From Bacillus sp. sid0103 (GTDB lineage: Bacteria > Bacillota > Bacilli > Bacillales_B > DSM-18226): a stretch of 64,000 nt of DNA. Below the pieces are notes generated by a model. The model was not told the origin of the DNA. It searched no databases and saw only the letters and a list, made by a program, of their open reading frames with translations. The position numbers were made by a program, and so were the translations under genes. Of this stretch, positions 45,353-52,945 are shown piece after piece; position 1 is the first letter of the stretch; every line of letters starts with the position of its first letter. The stretch lies in contig NZ_JAHUWN010000031.1 of NCBI RefSeq assembly GCF_019219025.1, positions 1-64,000 of the forward strand. The letters run 5' to 3'.

Positions 45353-45970
45353 CTATTTAGGTCTCTCGATTTCAAAAATCTCACCAATTTTAGCATAACT
45401 ATTTCCAGCCAGCCGACTTACAGCAGCTAAGCCCATTGGGTCAATTCTGCCATTTTCGTAAATATCATTTTCAATATGAAATTGAACCACTTTCCCTATA
45501 ATAAAATCACACCCAGGTGTATCCAAACCACCCAATTCTATGGAACATTCCAATGAACATTCCATTCGAATTTTCGCTTCCTTTACCCCTGGCACAGAAA
45601 TTTTTACACTCTCTACCGGAGTTAAGTTCGCTAACTTAATTTCGCTCTGATCAGGAGGTAGGTTAGCGGCTGATTTATTTATTTTGTCAACATTTTGGTC
45701 ATCGACAATATGGACGACAAATTCTTTTGACTCGATGATGTTTCTCGCCGTATCCTTTTGTCTCCCAGCTGAGCGTTGAATGGATAATGAAATCATCGGG
45801 GGATTAGAAGATACGATATTAAAATAACTAAATGGTGCACCATTTATAACGCCGTCTTTTGAAAGCGTGGTGACGAAAGCAATTGGTCTCGGGATAATGC
45901 TTCCTATCAGAAATTTATAATTTTCTCTTTCAGACATGGAGGATGGATCAATCGAAAGCAACGTCATCAT
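45353..45970 (-). CDS. Flavin reductase-like FMN-binding split-barrel protein
   Basis: 205 residues of the flavin-reductase-like (YwrF-type) family, which bind FMN and reduce flavins or act as oxidoreductases. The SIIPRPIAFVTTLSKDGVINGAPFSYFNIVSSNPPMISLSI stretch is the family FMN-binding fold, and the C-terminus keeps PMGLAAVSRLAG. It lies between two MhqO-like genes, within a likely quinone-detoxification operon; possible role in quinone or nitroaromatic reduction is an inference. Confidence 0.88.
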   Translation of the reverse strand: MMTLLSIDPSSMSERENYKFLIGSIIPRPIAFVTTLSKDGVINGAPFSYFNIVSSNPPMISLSIQRSAGRQKDTARNIIESKEFVVHIVDDQNVDKINKSAANLPPDQSEIKLANLTPVESVKISVPGVKEAKIRMECSLECSIELGGLDTPGCDFIIGKVVQFHIENDIYENGRIDPMGLAAVSRLAGNSYAKIGEIFEIERPK

Positions 45971-45984
45971 TCCTTTTCGTAAAA

Positions 45985-46923
45985 TCAGTCTAGTTCTCTT
46001 ACTTTAATTGGAAGCAAACCTTGTTCAATTTGTGCTCTATGTGGTTCATATTGTTCAGGGAGCATCAACTTTTCACCCATTGTCTCCTCTGATTCATCAT
46101 GAGCGAATCCTGGAGGATCGGTTGCAATTTCAAATAGTATTTCCCCATGCTCTCTAAAATAAATGGCATTAAAGTAGTTTCGATCTCGAACAGGAGTGAC
46201 ACCATATCCATTTGCTGAAATATACTGCCTCCAATCCAATTGATCCTCATCATCAACGGCCCGCCATGCGATGTGATGTACAGTACCTACACCCATTTGT
46301 CCGCGTCCAATCGGCGTTAATTTAATATCGATCATGTTCCCGATATCCGCAGTGGAACGGTAACGAGCGAAATCTCCTTCTTTACCAATAAATTCAAGAC
46401 CCATTACTTTTTCTAACAATTCCGCTGTTTTGTGAGGCTGGGACGACAATAGAGTCGCTCCGCCAAACCCTTTAATTGCAACTTCCGGTGATACCCCTCC
46501 GAAGGTCCTTAAATTGACTTCCCCTTCTTCTCTTTCTACAATTTCCAAATGAAGTCCGTGTGGGTCATCAAATTCTAAATATTGCTCACCGAAGCGTTCA
46601 ATTTTCGTAAAAGGGACATTGAATTTTTCCAGCCTTTGTTCCCAAAATTCCATGGCACCTTTCGGAACAACATAGGATGTGACTCCTACTTGACCATCAC
46701 CGATGATTCCTTGCCGAGCTCCTGCCCATGGAAAAAATGTAATGATGGTACCTGGCTTACCGCCTTCATTCCCGAAATAAAGGTGATACGTACCTGGATC
46801 ATCAAAATTAACGGTTTGCTTGACCAAACGCAAGCCCAAAACGCCTGCGTAGAAATCTACATTCTCCTGAGGATGACCAACGATTGCTGTAATATGGTGA
46901 ATACCCATCGTTTTTTTACCCAT
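45985..46923 (-). CDS. mhqO: Ring-cleaving dioxygenase MhqO-like
   Basis: A two-module VOC (glyoxalase fold) extradiol dioxygenase of the MhqO type, 312 residues, acting on catechol/hydroquinone-like compounds. Metal ligands: His in GIHHITAIVGH, His in TVHHIAWRA, Glu in GEILFEIATDPPGF. ATG 46923 follows AAAGGAG at a suitable distance; an upstream ATG overlaps that site. B. subtilis mhqO is in mhqNOP under MhqR. Here it follows the DoxX gene (mhqP-like), with an MhqR-like half-palindrome in between. Confidence 0.9.
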   Translation of the reverse strand: MGKKTMGIHHITAIVGHPQENVDFYAGVLGLRLVKQTVNFDDPGTYHLYFGNEGGKPGTIITFFPWAGARQGIIGDGQVGVTSYVVPKGAMEFWEQRLEKFNVPFTKIERFGEQYLEFDDPHGLHLEIVEREEGEVNLRTFGGVSPEVAIKGFGGATLLSSQPHKTAELLEKVMGLEFIGKEGDFARYRSTADIGNMIDIKLTPIGRGQMGVGTVHHIAWRAVDDEDQLDWRQYISANGYGVTPVRDRNYFNAIYFREHGEILFEIATDPPGFAHDESEETMGEKLMLPEQYEPHRAQIEQGLLPIKVRELD

Positions 46924-47020
46924 TTTTCTACACTCCTTTTTCATAAATTAAAGAATCTTGATACCTTATTTTGTCCTACTGAAAAAATTAAAGTCTCTTA
47001 CTTTTTATTTTAATTTAAGA

Positions 47021-47039
47021 ATCTCTAATTGAGATATTT
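47021..47039. promoter_or_regulatory. MhqR-type operator between doxX and mhqO
   Basis: AATCTCTAATTGAGATATT resembles TATCTCGAATTCGAGATA with changes in the left arm. It touches the doxX stop codon and could give mhqO extra control. Weaker than the sites at 47462-47564. Confidence 0.45.
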
Positions 47040-47437
47040 TAGAATAAAAGTGCATCGAGAGCATATTTACCTGGACCGATTAAAGCGATCCCAATCGCAA
47101 CAGCTAGTAACGTTAGATTATATTCGTATCCATTTGCTGTTGACCATAATCCGTTTGCAGCGTGGACCTTAACAATAGCCATTACCATTGTTCCTGCAAT
47201 CAAAATTCCCGCAAGTGGGGTTAGCAGTCCTAATGTAAACAAGATTCCACCGATAAGCTCTGCCAGTCCTGCTAAAAGAGCCATGGTTACGCCTGGCTTC
47301 ATGCCAATTGATTCGAACCATCCACCTGTACCTTTTAATCCATAACCGCCGAACCAACCAAACAATTTTTGAGCGCCATGACCCACGAATAATAAACCAA
47401 TTACCAACCGAATGATTAATAAGCCAATATTTATCAT
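47039..47437 (-). CDS. mhqP: DoxX-family membrane protein (MhqP/CatD-like)
   Basis: 132 residues with four helices. The N-terminus [24 protein letters not shown] is the DoxX signature; MhqP and CatD in B. subtilis are induced by quinones and catechols. AGGAGG precedes ATG. It is the first gene after a promoter loaded with MhqR-type operators, and is followed by mhqO. Confidence 0.9.
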   Translation of the reverse strand: MINIGLLIIRLVIGLLFVGHGAQKLFGWFGGYGLKGTGGWFESIGMKPGVTMALLAGLAELIGGILFTLGLLTPLAGILIAGTMVMAIVKVHAANGLWSTANGYEYNLTLLAVAIGIALIGPGKYALDALLF

Positions 47438-47461
47438 CTAAAATTCCTCCTATTTGTATTT

Positions 47462-47479
47462 TATCTTGAATTCGAGATA
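47462..47479. promoter_or_regulatory. MhqR operator 1
   Basis: TATCTTGAATTCGAGATA, an almost perfect palindrome matching the known MhqR consensus (TATCTCGAATTCGAGATA) at 17 of 18 positions. Downstream of the promoter, 20 bp before the doxX ribosome binding site. Confidence 0.85.
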
Positions 47480-47524
47480 TTCATTTAAAAAAAATGATGT
47501 TTATCATTTTTATTTGTAATCCTT

Positions 47525-47538
47525 CGAGATATATCTCG
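47525..47538. promoter_or_regulatory. Palindrome CGAGATATATCTCG between MhqR operators
   Basis: A perfect 14-bp palindrome made of the same half-sites (CGAGATA / TATCTCG) in the reverse arrangement, between the two operators. Confidence 0.55.
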
Positions 47539-47546
47539 GATTTAAA

Positions 47547-47593
47547 TATCTTGAACTTGAGATAATAATAATACGTATTAACTTGTGTGTCAA
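47547..47593 (-). promoter_or_regulatory. mhq promoter with MhqR operator at +1
   Basis: On the minus strand TTGACA (47588-47593), 17 bp, TATTAT (47565-47570), then at once the operator TATCTCAAGTTCAAGATA (47547-47564). A repressor there would cover the transcription start. This is a near-consensus sigma-A promoter. Confidence 0.8.
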
Positions 47594-47631
47594 TACCTTT
47601 TTTAACTTTTAGATTTGAAACCCATACATAT

Positions 47632-47660
47632 AAAAAAGGCGTTGGCAAATGCCAACGCTC
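47632..47660 (-). terminator. Terminator at the end of the sulfur cluster
   Basis: GCGTTGGC-ATTT-GCCAACGC, perfect 8-bp stem followed on the minus strand by C and six T. It isolates the TSUP gene from the mhq promoter. Confidence 0.8.
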
Positions 47661-47681
47661 TTTTCAAATAATTCCTCACGC

Positions 47682-48458
47682 TTATAAAATATCTATCCAA
47701 ATCTTAATTGCTGTTGCTAAAATCAATAAAGCTAGAATTACTTGTAGAACTTTGGTGTTTATTTTTTTCCCCGCCATTGCACCTAGTGGTGAGGCGATTA
47801 AACTGGCAAAGACCATAATAAGTGAAGGTAAAAATTCTACTTGTCCCGTTGTAATCTTTCCGACTGTTGCACCGATTGATGAAATAAATGTAATCGCTAA
47901 TGATGAAGCAATCGTCATACGAGTTGGGATCTTTAATACGACAAGCATGATGGGCACTAATAAGAACGCACCTGCTGCACCTACAATACCCGCTCCGATA
48001 CCAACAATTAATGCGAGGGATGCTGCCAGCCATTTATTAAACTTCACTTGATCAAGCGGAATATCATCGATTCCTTTTTTCGGAACAAACATCATGACAG
48101 CGGCAATCAATGCTAAAATACCATAAACAAAATTAATTCCACCCTCTGTCATTAACTTGGAACCATAACCACCGACAAAGCTACCCATTAATATACTTAC
48201 TCCCATATATCCAATTAGCGTTTTATTTAAATAACCTCCCTTTCGGTAAGCCCATACCCCGCCAATTGTTGCAAAAAATACTTGAACTGCACTTATTCCA
48301 GATACTTCATGGGCACTAAACGCAGCTAGACCGAATAACGGTGGGATGTATAAAAGCATCGGATATTTAATAATGGAACCGCCAATTCCAAGCATTCCTG
48401 AAATATAGGAACCAACAAAACCAATTAAGAAAATCGTGATGATAAAGCCCAATTCCAC
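47682..48458 (-). CDS. TSUP-family (TauE/SafE) sulfur-oxyanion exporter
   Basis: A 258-residue membrane protein with about eight helices; [23 protein letters not shown] and the repeated [33 protein letters not shown] are TSUP signatures. TauE-type carriers in cst-like operons export sulfite or thiosulfate. It starts with GTG after AAAGGAG. A terminator-like hairpin (48475-48500) lies between it and the upstream tusA, so its expression may be set by read-through. Confidence 0.88.
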   Translation of the reverse strand: MELGFIITIFLIGFVGSYISGMLGIGGSIIKYPMLLYIPPLFGLAAFSAHEVSGISAVQVFFATIGGVWAYRKGGYLNKTLIGYMGVSILMGSFVGGYGSKLMTEGGINFVYGILALIAAVMMFVPKKGIDDIPLDQVKFNKWLAASLALIVGIGAGIVGAAGAFLLVPIMLVVLKIPTRMTIASSLAITFISSIGATVGKITTGQVEFLPSLIMVFASLIASPLGAMAGKKINTKVLQVILALLILATAIKIWIDIL

Positions 48459-48474
48459 AATGTTTCACTCCTTT

Positions 48475-48503
48475 AAAAAAGGGAACCAATCTGGTTCCCC
48501 TAT
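48475..48503 (-). terminator. Hairpin between tusA and the TSUP gene
   Basis: GGGAACC-AGATT-GGTTCCC followed by six T on the minus strand. The T run abuts the TSUP ribosome binding site, so this is an internal, probably leaky, terminator. Confidence 0.7.
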
Positions 48504-48506
48504 TTT

Positions 48507-48734
48507 TTAACCTTTTTTAATCCAAAACTTTAACACAAAGTTCTCTTCTTCATGCTTAATTAACTCATGACCACCAGATTTTGCCCATGCAGTAAGGTCA
48601 TTTTTTGCTCCTTTATCCGTTGCATGAATCTCTAAAACTTGACCACTTTCAAGATCATTAATTGCTTTTTTTGTTTTTACTATCGGCATAGGGCACGCTA
48701 ACCCTTTGGCATCTAATACTTTATTTGCTTCCAT
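48507..48734 (-). CDS. TusA-family sulfur carrier
   Basis: 75 residues with the TusA thiol motif KGLACPMPIVKTKKAI, where the Cys carries a persulfide. TusA proteins relay sulfane sulfur between enzymes. AGGAGGG precedes ATG. It is one of three TusA-type modules in this cluster (others at 49967-50542, N-terminal, and 51871-52089) and is nearly identical in core to them, suggesting duplication. Confidence 0.92.
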   Translation of the reverse strand: MEANKVLDAKGLACPMPIVKTKKAINDLESGQVLEIHATDKGAKNDLTAWAKSGGHELIKHEEENFVLKFWIKKG

Positions 48735-48759
48735 CGTTTTTCCCTCCTATTTTTTGAAC

Positions 48760-49887
48760 TTATCTAACTGCACAGCGATTTGGTCCGATTTCCATTTCAC
48801 GTTGTTTTTCTTCATCAGGATTGATTTTCCCCATATTTGTTTCACGGATTTCTTGATAAGAATTTGGTTGAGGTGGTAGATTTTCTGTTACAATTCTTCT
48901 AAATTCAGCTTCATCATCAATATATAAACCATGGTTTTTGGAATAAAGTGTTCCAAGTTTTTCAGCTACACTTCCATCTTCATTTAATTCTTCAATAATC
49001 ATAAAATGAGCGGGAAGAACGATTAAATCCTCAGATAATTCTCTGTAACGCTTATATAAACTTTCTCTTAAATCTCCCACCCAATCCTGGGCTAAACCAA
49101 CTAAATCTGGTCTACCGATCGAGTCAATGAACAAGATATCACCGGATAGTAAGAATTTCTCGTCAACAATGAATGAAGTAGATCCAATTGTGTGACCCGG
49201 TGAATATAAAGCATGAATATTGATTTTCACGTTTCCAATTTCCACATCATTACCATCTTCTAATGGTTGATACTGAAATGTTACTTCTGTTGCATCCTTT
49301 GGTGGTAACCAGTAAGTTGCACCCGTTTTATCAGCAATAACGGTTCCTCCTGAAATGTGGTCTGCGTGAAGGTGGGTATCGAATACATGGGTAATTTTAG
49401 CGCCAATACTTTCAGCAAATTCAAGATAAATATCAGTCATACGAGTAGAGTCAATAATGGCAGCTTCACCGTTTGATACAACCATGTATGATAAACATCC
49501 TTTACCGATTCGAACAAACTGATAAATTTCACCGCCATCTTTTAACTCCCCGACTTTAACAGGTTCTAAATGTTCGCTCCAAGCTTTCATACCACCTTTT
49601 AGGTAAGAAACTGTGAGCCCTTCATCGGAAAGCATTTCCGCCACCATGATAGATGATCCATCCTTTGCACAAACCACTAAAACTTCTTTGTCAGTAGGAA
49701 TTTTTTCGATGATTCCTTCCACACCGTCAAGCAATTCAAAATATGGTACATTTATATATTTAAAGTTTTCACCTTCAATTTTCCAATCTTGAAAATCACT
49801 TTGATTTCGAACATCTAAAATAAATAATTCTTCCTTATTCATTACTTTTTTCGTTACCTCTTTTGAAGTCATTACATTTACAGTCAT
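48760..49887 (-). CDS. Rhodanese-MBL persulfide dioxygenase-type protein
   Basis: 375 residues. An N-terminal rhodanese domain (1-105, with active-site-like Cys in [11 protein letters not shown]) is fused to a metallo-beta-lactamase domain of the ETHE1/persulfide dioxygenase type: [33 protein letters not shown] and LPAHF give the iron ligands. Such enzymes oxidise persulfides to sulfite, and coupling to a rhodanese can yield thiosulfate. S. aureus CstB has the opposite order (MBL first). A degenerate CstR-like box overlaps its ribosome binding region. It ends CAVR. Confidence 0.9.
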   Translation of the reverse strand: MTVNVMTSKEVTKKVMNKEELFILDVRNQSDFQDWKIEGENFKYINVPYFELLDGVEGIIEKIPTDKEVLVVCAKDGSSIMVAEMLSDEGLTVSYLKGGMKAWSEHLEPVKVGELKDGGEIYQFVRIGKGCLSYMVVSNGEAAIIDSTRMTDIYLEFAESIGAKITHVFDTHLHADHISGGTVIADKTGATYWLPPKDATEVTFQYQPLEDGNDVEIGNVKINIHALYSPGHTIGSTSFIVDEKFLLSGDILFIDSIGRPDLVGLAQDWVGDLRESLYKRYRELSEDLIVLPAHFMIIEELNEDGSVAEKLGTLYSKNHGLYIDDEAEFRRIVTENLPPQPNSYQEIRETNMGKINPDEEKQREMEIGPNRCAVR

Positions 49888-49893
49888 TTCTGA

Positions 49894-49909
49894 GTACCCC
49901 CAATGGTAT
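49894..49909. promoter_or_regulatory. Degenerate CstR-like operator before the dioxygenase gene
   Basis: GTACCCCCAATGGTAT resembles ATACCC-N4-GGGTAT with two changes. It overlaps the Shine-Dalgarno region, so the G/C run could simply be the ribosome binding site. Confidence 0.35.
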
Positions 49910-49966
49910 TAGTAAGTTTAAAAAAAATATGCTTATAGACAGTCATTCAAATCAATTTTTATTCCC

Positions 49967-50542
49967 TTAATTATCAAAACTAGTAGTTCTTCCAGTCCAC
50001 TGACTCATTCCTGGTACTATGTTAATAACTTTAGTAAATCCCTTTTCTACTAGCTTTTGTGCTGCAAGATCACTGCGGTTATCTGTTCGGCAGACAATAT
50101 AAATTTCTTCTTCTTTATTTAATACACCTAAACGATGTTCTAGTTCACCCAAAGGAATAGAAATAGCATTAGGTATATGATTAAATGCATATTCTGCTGA
50201 CTCTCTAACATCAAGAACCACAATATTTTCATTTGCTTCAAGTTTCGTTTCAAGTTGGTCAATATTGATGACATTCGGATGTTTTCTTTCGATTTTTTCA
50301 TCACAAGAGGATTTTCTTAAATAATGCTTTAATACTTCTTCTTCCTCTAATGTACCTAAATACAGGTGACCTGTACTTTCAGCCCATGCCTTAATATCAG
50401 CTTTGGACCCCTTATCTGTTGCTTGTACTTCTAATACTTGACCAGCTTCTAATCCATTCATTGCCTTCTTTGTTTTCACAATTGGCATTGGACATGCTAA
50501 TCCTTTTGCGTCTAAAATGACGTTTGCTTTCATGTTCTCCAT
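49967..50542 (-). CDS. TusA-rhodanese fusion protein (CstA-like)
   Basis: 191 residues: an N-terminal TusA domain (KGLACPMPIVKTKKAMNGL, residues 1-75) and a C-terminal rhodanese (about 95-185) with the catalytic Cys in YIVCRTDNRSD. S. aureus CstA also combines rhodanese and TusA modules in a multidomain sulfur-transferase. It has its own CstR operator just upstream (50560-50575) and GGGGG before the ATG. Confidence 0.9.
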   Translation of the reverse strand: MENMKANVILDAKGLACPMPIVKTKKAMNGLEAGQVLEVQATDKGSKADIKAWAESTGHLYLGTLEEEEVLKHYLRKSSCDEKIERKHPNVINIDQLETKLEANENIVVLDVRESAEYAFNHIPNAISIPLGELEHRLGVLNKEEEIYIVCRTDNRSDLAAQKLVEKGFTKVINIVPGMSQWTGRTTSFDN

Positions 50543-50559
50543 TTTTATCCCCCTATTTT

Positions 50560-50575
50560 ATACCCTGTAGGGTAT
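50560..50575. promoter_or_regulatory. CstR operator before the TusA-rhodanese gene
   Basis: ATACCCTGTAGGGTAT, a perfect ATACCC-N4-GGGTAT palindrome matching CstR/CsoR-family sites, 18 bp upstream of the start codon. Confidence 0.75.
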
Positions 50576-50593
50576 TATTGTTGTTAAAAAAAT

Positions 50594-50890
50594 TTATTCT
50601 ACTATTCCTTCCCAGGAAAGCATTCCTCCTGTCATATTAATCACATTAAATCCATAGCTTTCAAGAAATTGTGTAGTACGTCCGCTTCTTCCACCAGAAC
50701 GGCAAACTATGATATATTCTTTTGATTTTTGTAACTCATGCATGCGAAACTCAATTAAACCTAATGGAATATTAACAGCACCAGGTATTTTTCCAGTTGA
50801 TACTTCATCCACTTCACGAACATCAATGATGTTTAATTTTGTTCCTTCATTTAGCAATGTTTCAACTTTTTTTGGTGTAATATTTTTCAT
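50594..50890 (-). CDS. Single-domain rhodanese
   Basis: 98 residues with the rhodanese fold (LNIIDVREVDEVSTGKIPGAVNIPLG) and catalytic loop IIVCRSGGRSGRTTQFL, a CRSGGRS thiol loop of GlpE/PspE-type size. It moves sulfane sulfur from thiosulfate or persulfide to thiols. AAGGAGG precedes ATG. It lies between the anchored rhodanese and the TusA-rhodanese gene. Confidence 0.92.
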   Translation of the reverse strand: MKNITPKKVETLLNEGTKLNIIDVREVDEVSTGKIPGAVNIPLGLIEFRMHELQKSKEYIIVCRSGGRSGRTTQFLESYGFNVINMTGGMLSWEGIVE

Positions 50891-50911
50891 TATGATTCCT
50901 CCTTAATATTA

Positions 50912-51271
50912 TTAAAACCAGGCGCTTACACCGCCTCTTACATTTGTTACTTTATTAAATCCCAATTTTTTTAGTATCTTACTAGCCTTTTGGCTTCTCA
51001 TGCCACTTTGGCAAATCACAATTACTTCTTTGTCTTTTGAAAGCTCATTCGATTTTTGAGCAAGTTGATGAAGAGGCACATTTTTAAATCCTTTGATGTG
51101 ATTTCCTTTAAATTCACCAGGTGTCCGAACATCAACAAATTGCTTATGATTGTCTTTTAACTCATTTTTTAATTCCGTTGTAGAGATCTGCCTAACACTT
51201 TTTATTGGCATCATTCGCTTGGCGATAAAGAATAAGAAAAGCCCAATCAAGATATAATTAACAAACTCCAA
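50912..51271 (-). CDS. Membrane-anchored rhodanese
   Basis: 119 residues: one N-terminal helix (FVNYILIGLFLFFIAKRMM) followed by a rhodanese domain with the catalytic loop VICQSGMRSQKA. The TTG at 51271 lies eight bases after AAGGAGG and gives a clean anchor; the frame continues upstream to an ATG at 51316 with no ribosome binding site. Location at the inner face of the membrane suggests that it handles persulfide formed by a membrane sulfide:quinone reductase, but no such gene is in the window. Confidence 0.85.
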   Translation of the reverse strand: MEFVNYILIGLFLFFIAKRMMPIKSVRQISTTELKNELKDNHKQFVDVRTPGEFKGNHIKGFKNVPLHQLAQKSNELSKDKEVIVICQSGMRSQKASKILKKLGFNKVTNVRGGVSAWF

Positions 51272-51315
51272 GTCAATTCCCTCCTTGCATATAGGAGAAG
51301 GTCCCCCTACTATCA

Positions 51316-51795
51316 TTAAATAAACAGATTAACATTACCTTCCTGAGCATCTGCTAAATAAGCTGCAACTCCTGCATATTCAATGTTGTCTAACAGTTCT
51401 TCTTTTTGCAAACCTAATAAATCCATGGTCATTGTACAAGCTATTAGCTTTATATCCTGCTCTTGTGCCATCTCTATTAATTGAGGCAGCGGAATTGCAT
51501 TGTGTTTTTTCATTACTTTTTTGATCATCTTAGGACCAAATCCGGCAAAGTTCATTTTAGATAGCCCCAATTTGTCAGCGCCTCTTGGCATCATTTTCGC
51601 AAACATTTTTTCCATGAATCCTTTTTCAAGCATTATATTTTCCTCTTTTCTGAGTGCATTCAATCCCCAAAAAGTATGAAAAATCGTTACTTCATGATCA
51701 TAGGCTGCTGCACCATTTGCAATAATGTAAGCTGCCATTGCTTTATCATAATCTCCGCTTAATAGGACAATTGTTGTTTTTTTCTTCTCTGTCAT
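51316..51795 (-). CDS. DsrE/DsrF-like sulfurtransferase (DsrE2 type)
   Basis: 159 residues of the DsrE2 type. The N-terminal TTIVLLSGDYDKAMAAYIIANGAAAYDHEVTIFHTFWGL nucleotide-fold-like stretch and the conserved Cys in IKLIACTMTMDLLG, the sulfur-carrying site, are visible. DsrE2 pairs with TusA and rhodanese in sulfur oxidation clusters. AGGAGG precedes ATG. A CstR operator lies 34 bp upstream. Confidence 0.9.
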   Translation of the reverse strand: MTEKKKTTIVLLSGDYDKAMAAYIIANGAAAYDHEVTIFHTFWGLNALRKEENIMLEKGFMEKMFAKMMPRGADKLGLSKMNFAGFGPKMIKKVMKKHNAIPLPQLIEMAQEQDIKLIACTMTMDLLGLQKEELLDNIEYAGVAAYLADAQEGNVNLFI

Positions 51796-51828
51796 TTCCC
51801 TAACCTCCTGAATATTTTTAATTTACTT

Positions 51829-51844
51829 ATACCCGTATAGGTAT
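51829..51844. promoter_or_regulatory. CstR operator before the dsrE-like gene
   Basis: ATACCCGTATAGGTAT, the ATACCC-N4-GGGTAT palindrome with one change in the right arm, between tusA and the dsrE-like gene. Confidence 0.7.
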
Positions 51845-51870
51845 TATTGTATTTAAAAAAATTATCCTTT

Positions 51871-52089
51871 TTAAATCCAAAACTTTAATACATCATTTTC
51901 GTCTTCAAACTTCAGTAGTTCATGGCCACATGATTTAGCCCAAGCTAGAAGATCATTCTTAGCAGCCTTATCCGTTGTGTGAATTTCTAATACTTGACCG
52001 GATTCAAGTCCACTTATTTCTTTCTTTGTTTTAACAATTGGCATTGGACATGCTAATCCTTTAGTATCTAATACTTTATCAATTTTCAT
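51871..52089 (-). CDS. TusA-family sulfur carrier
   Basis: 72 residues with KGLACPMPIVKTKKEISGL. ATG 52089 follows GGGAGGACTTCATA; the frame extends upstream through the operator region without a start. Together with cstR it heads the cluster, and it is very similar to the 75-residue TusA at 48507. Confidence 0.92.
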   Translation of the reverse strand: MKIDKVLDTKGLACPMPIVKTKKEISGLESGQVLEIHTTDKAAKNDLLAWAKSCGHELLKFEDENDVLKFWI

Positions 52090-52118
52090 TATGAAGTCCT
52101 CCCTTTTTGTTTTTACCA

Positions 52119-52134
52119 TTACCCCTATGGGTAT
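52119..52134. promoter_or_regulatory. CstR operator between cstR and tusA
   Basis: TTACCCCTATGGGTAT, close to the ATACCC-N4-GGGTAT palindrome. It sits 30 bp before the tusA start and after the cstR stop. Confidence 0.7.
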
Positions 52135-52171
52135 TATACTATTGAAAATAAAAGAGGGCGTCAACCCTTTT

Positions 52172-52435
52172 TTATCGACTTTTCACCAATAGTTCTACTG
52201 CCGCTTTTACTAATTCTTCTGTATTCTTATCACCATTTTCATTAGCGAGTCGAACACATTCCACTAAATTTGAACTAACAACTACACCAATGGTTCGATC
52301 GATTGCCGTTCTAGCCGCGGATAATTGGGTGATTACTTCCTTACAATCCTTATCTTCTTCCATCATTCTTAAAATTCCTCTTAATTGACCTTCAATACGT
52401 TTTACTCTATTTTTTAATTGATCATTGTAATCCAT
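52172..52435 (-). CDS. cstR: CstR-type persulfide-sensing repressor
   Basis: 87 residues of the CsoR/RcnR four-helix family. It has the DNA-binding NRVKRIEGQLRGILRMMEEDKDC start and conserved thiols Cys31 and Cys60, the same numbering as the persulfide sensor CstR of S. aureus. The copper-binding His of CsoR, four residues before the second Cys, is Asn56 here (SSNLVEC), which argues against a Cu sensor. ATG 52435 follows AAGGAGG. It is the first gene of the sulfur cluster, whose intergenic ATACCC-N4-GGGTAT boxes are its likely sites. Confidence 0.9.
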   Translation of the reverse strand: MDYNDQLKNRVKRIEGQLRGILRMMEEDKDCKEVITQLSAARTAIDRTIGVVVSSNLVECVRLANENGDKNTEELVKAAVELLVKSR

Positions 52436-52504
52436 TATTTCTACCTCCTTAAACAACGAGTTTCCATTTTGACGGATAAAGGAACAACATCGACAGGTTT
52501 TATA

Positions 52505-52530
52505 TTATACCCCTAAGGGTATAATGTCAA
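52505..52530 (-). promoter_or_regulatory. cst promoter with CstR operator in the spacer
   Basis: On the minus strand TTGACA (52525-52530) is followed by the palindrome TTATACCC-N4-GGGTATAA (52505-52524), whose end doubles as a TATAAT -10 (15-bp spacer) or TAATAT (17 bp). Bound repressor would directly exclude RNA polymerase. Confidence 0.8.
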
Positions 52531-52535
52531 TAGGA

Positions 52536-52885
52536 ATACATTTATCTAAATCCTTGGAAGAAAGAATCTGTTCAAGCATATCAGCACAATATAGAAATTG
52601 TAAAAAAATTATTTTTATTGATGCGCTAATTCAAACCTAGTTTTTGCTGAGAGTGATTTGGGGAACGTGCCTGTGCTTACCAGTAAAGGGTTTACTGAAA
52701 TAATAAGGATTATTCATCCCTTGGATTACCAAGAATACACTCTCCACAAGGATTTTTCGGTGATAAGCGGATTTGCCTGTTACGATGTAAAGTCCATCAT
52801 ATAAATAGTGAGGGCGATATACAGCCAAATAGATTGTCATTCGGACAACTTGTGTTTTGGTATGTTACTTTTAGAGAAAATGAAT
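52536..52885. other. Gap between cstR and yitT, possible gene remnant
   Basis: Plus strand 52640-52803 can be read as about 54 residues ending GFACYDVKSII and a stop, with protein-like composition, but it has no start codon or ribosome binding site. The minus strand has an unconvincing 67-residue frame. I see no firm gene; it may be a decayed fragment. Confidence 0.25.
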
Positions 52886-52886
52886 A

Positions 52887-52914
52887 AAAAAGCGTTGGCC
52901 AAATGCCAACGCTT
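52887..52914 (-). terminator. yitT-family gene terminator
   Basis: AGCGTTGGC-CAAAT-GCCAACGCT hairpin followed by TTTTTT on the minus strand. It shares its core with the hairpin at 47639-47658. Confidence 0.8.
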
Positions 52915-52945
52915 CAAATTCTAACTCTTTTAAAACAGCCTCTTA

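Noticed and set aside
52637..52840. A 67-residue minus-strand gene between cstR and yitT
   Set aside because: No ribosome binding site, no recognisable family, and a plus-strand reading looks equally protein-like; it is kept only as a possible remnant.
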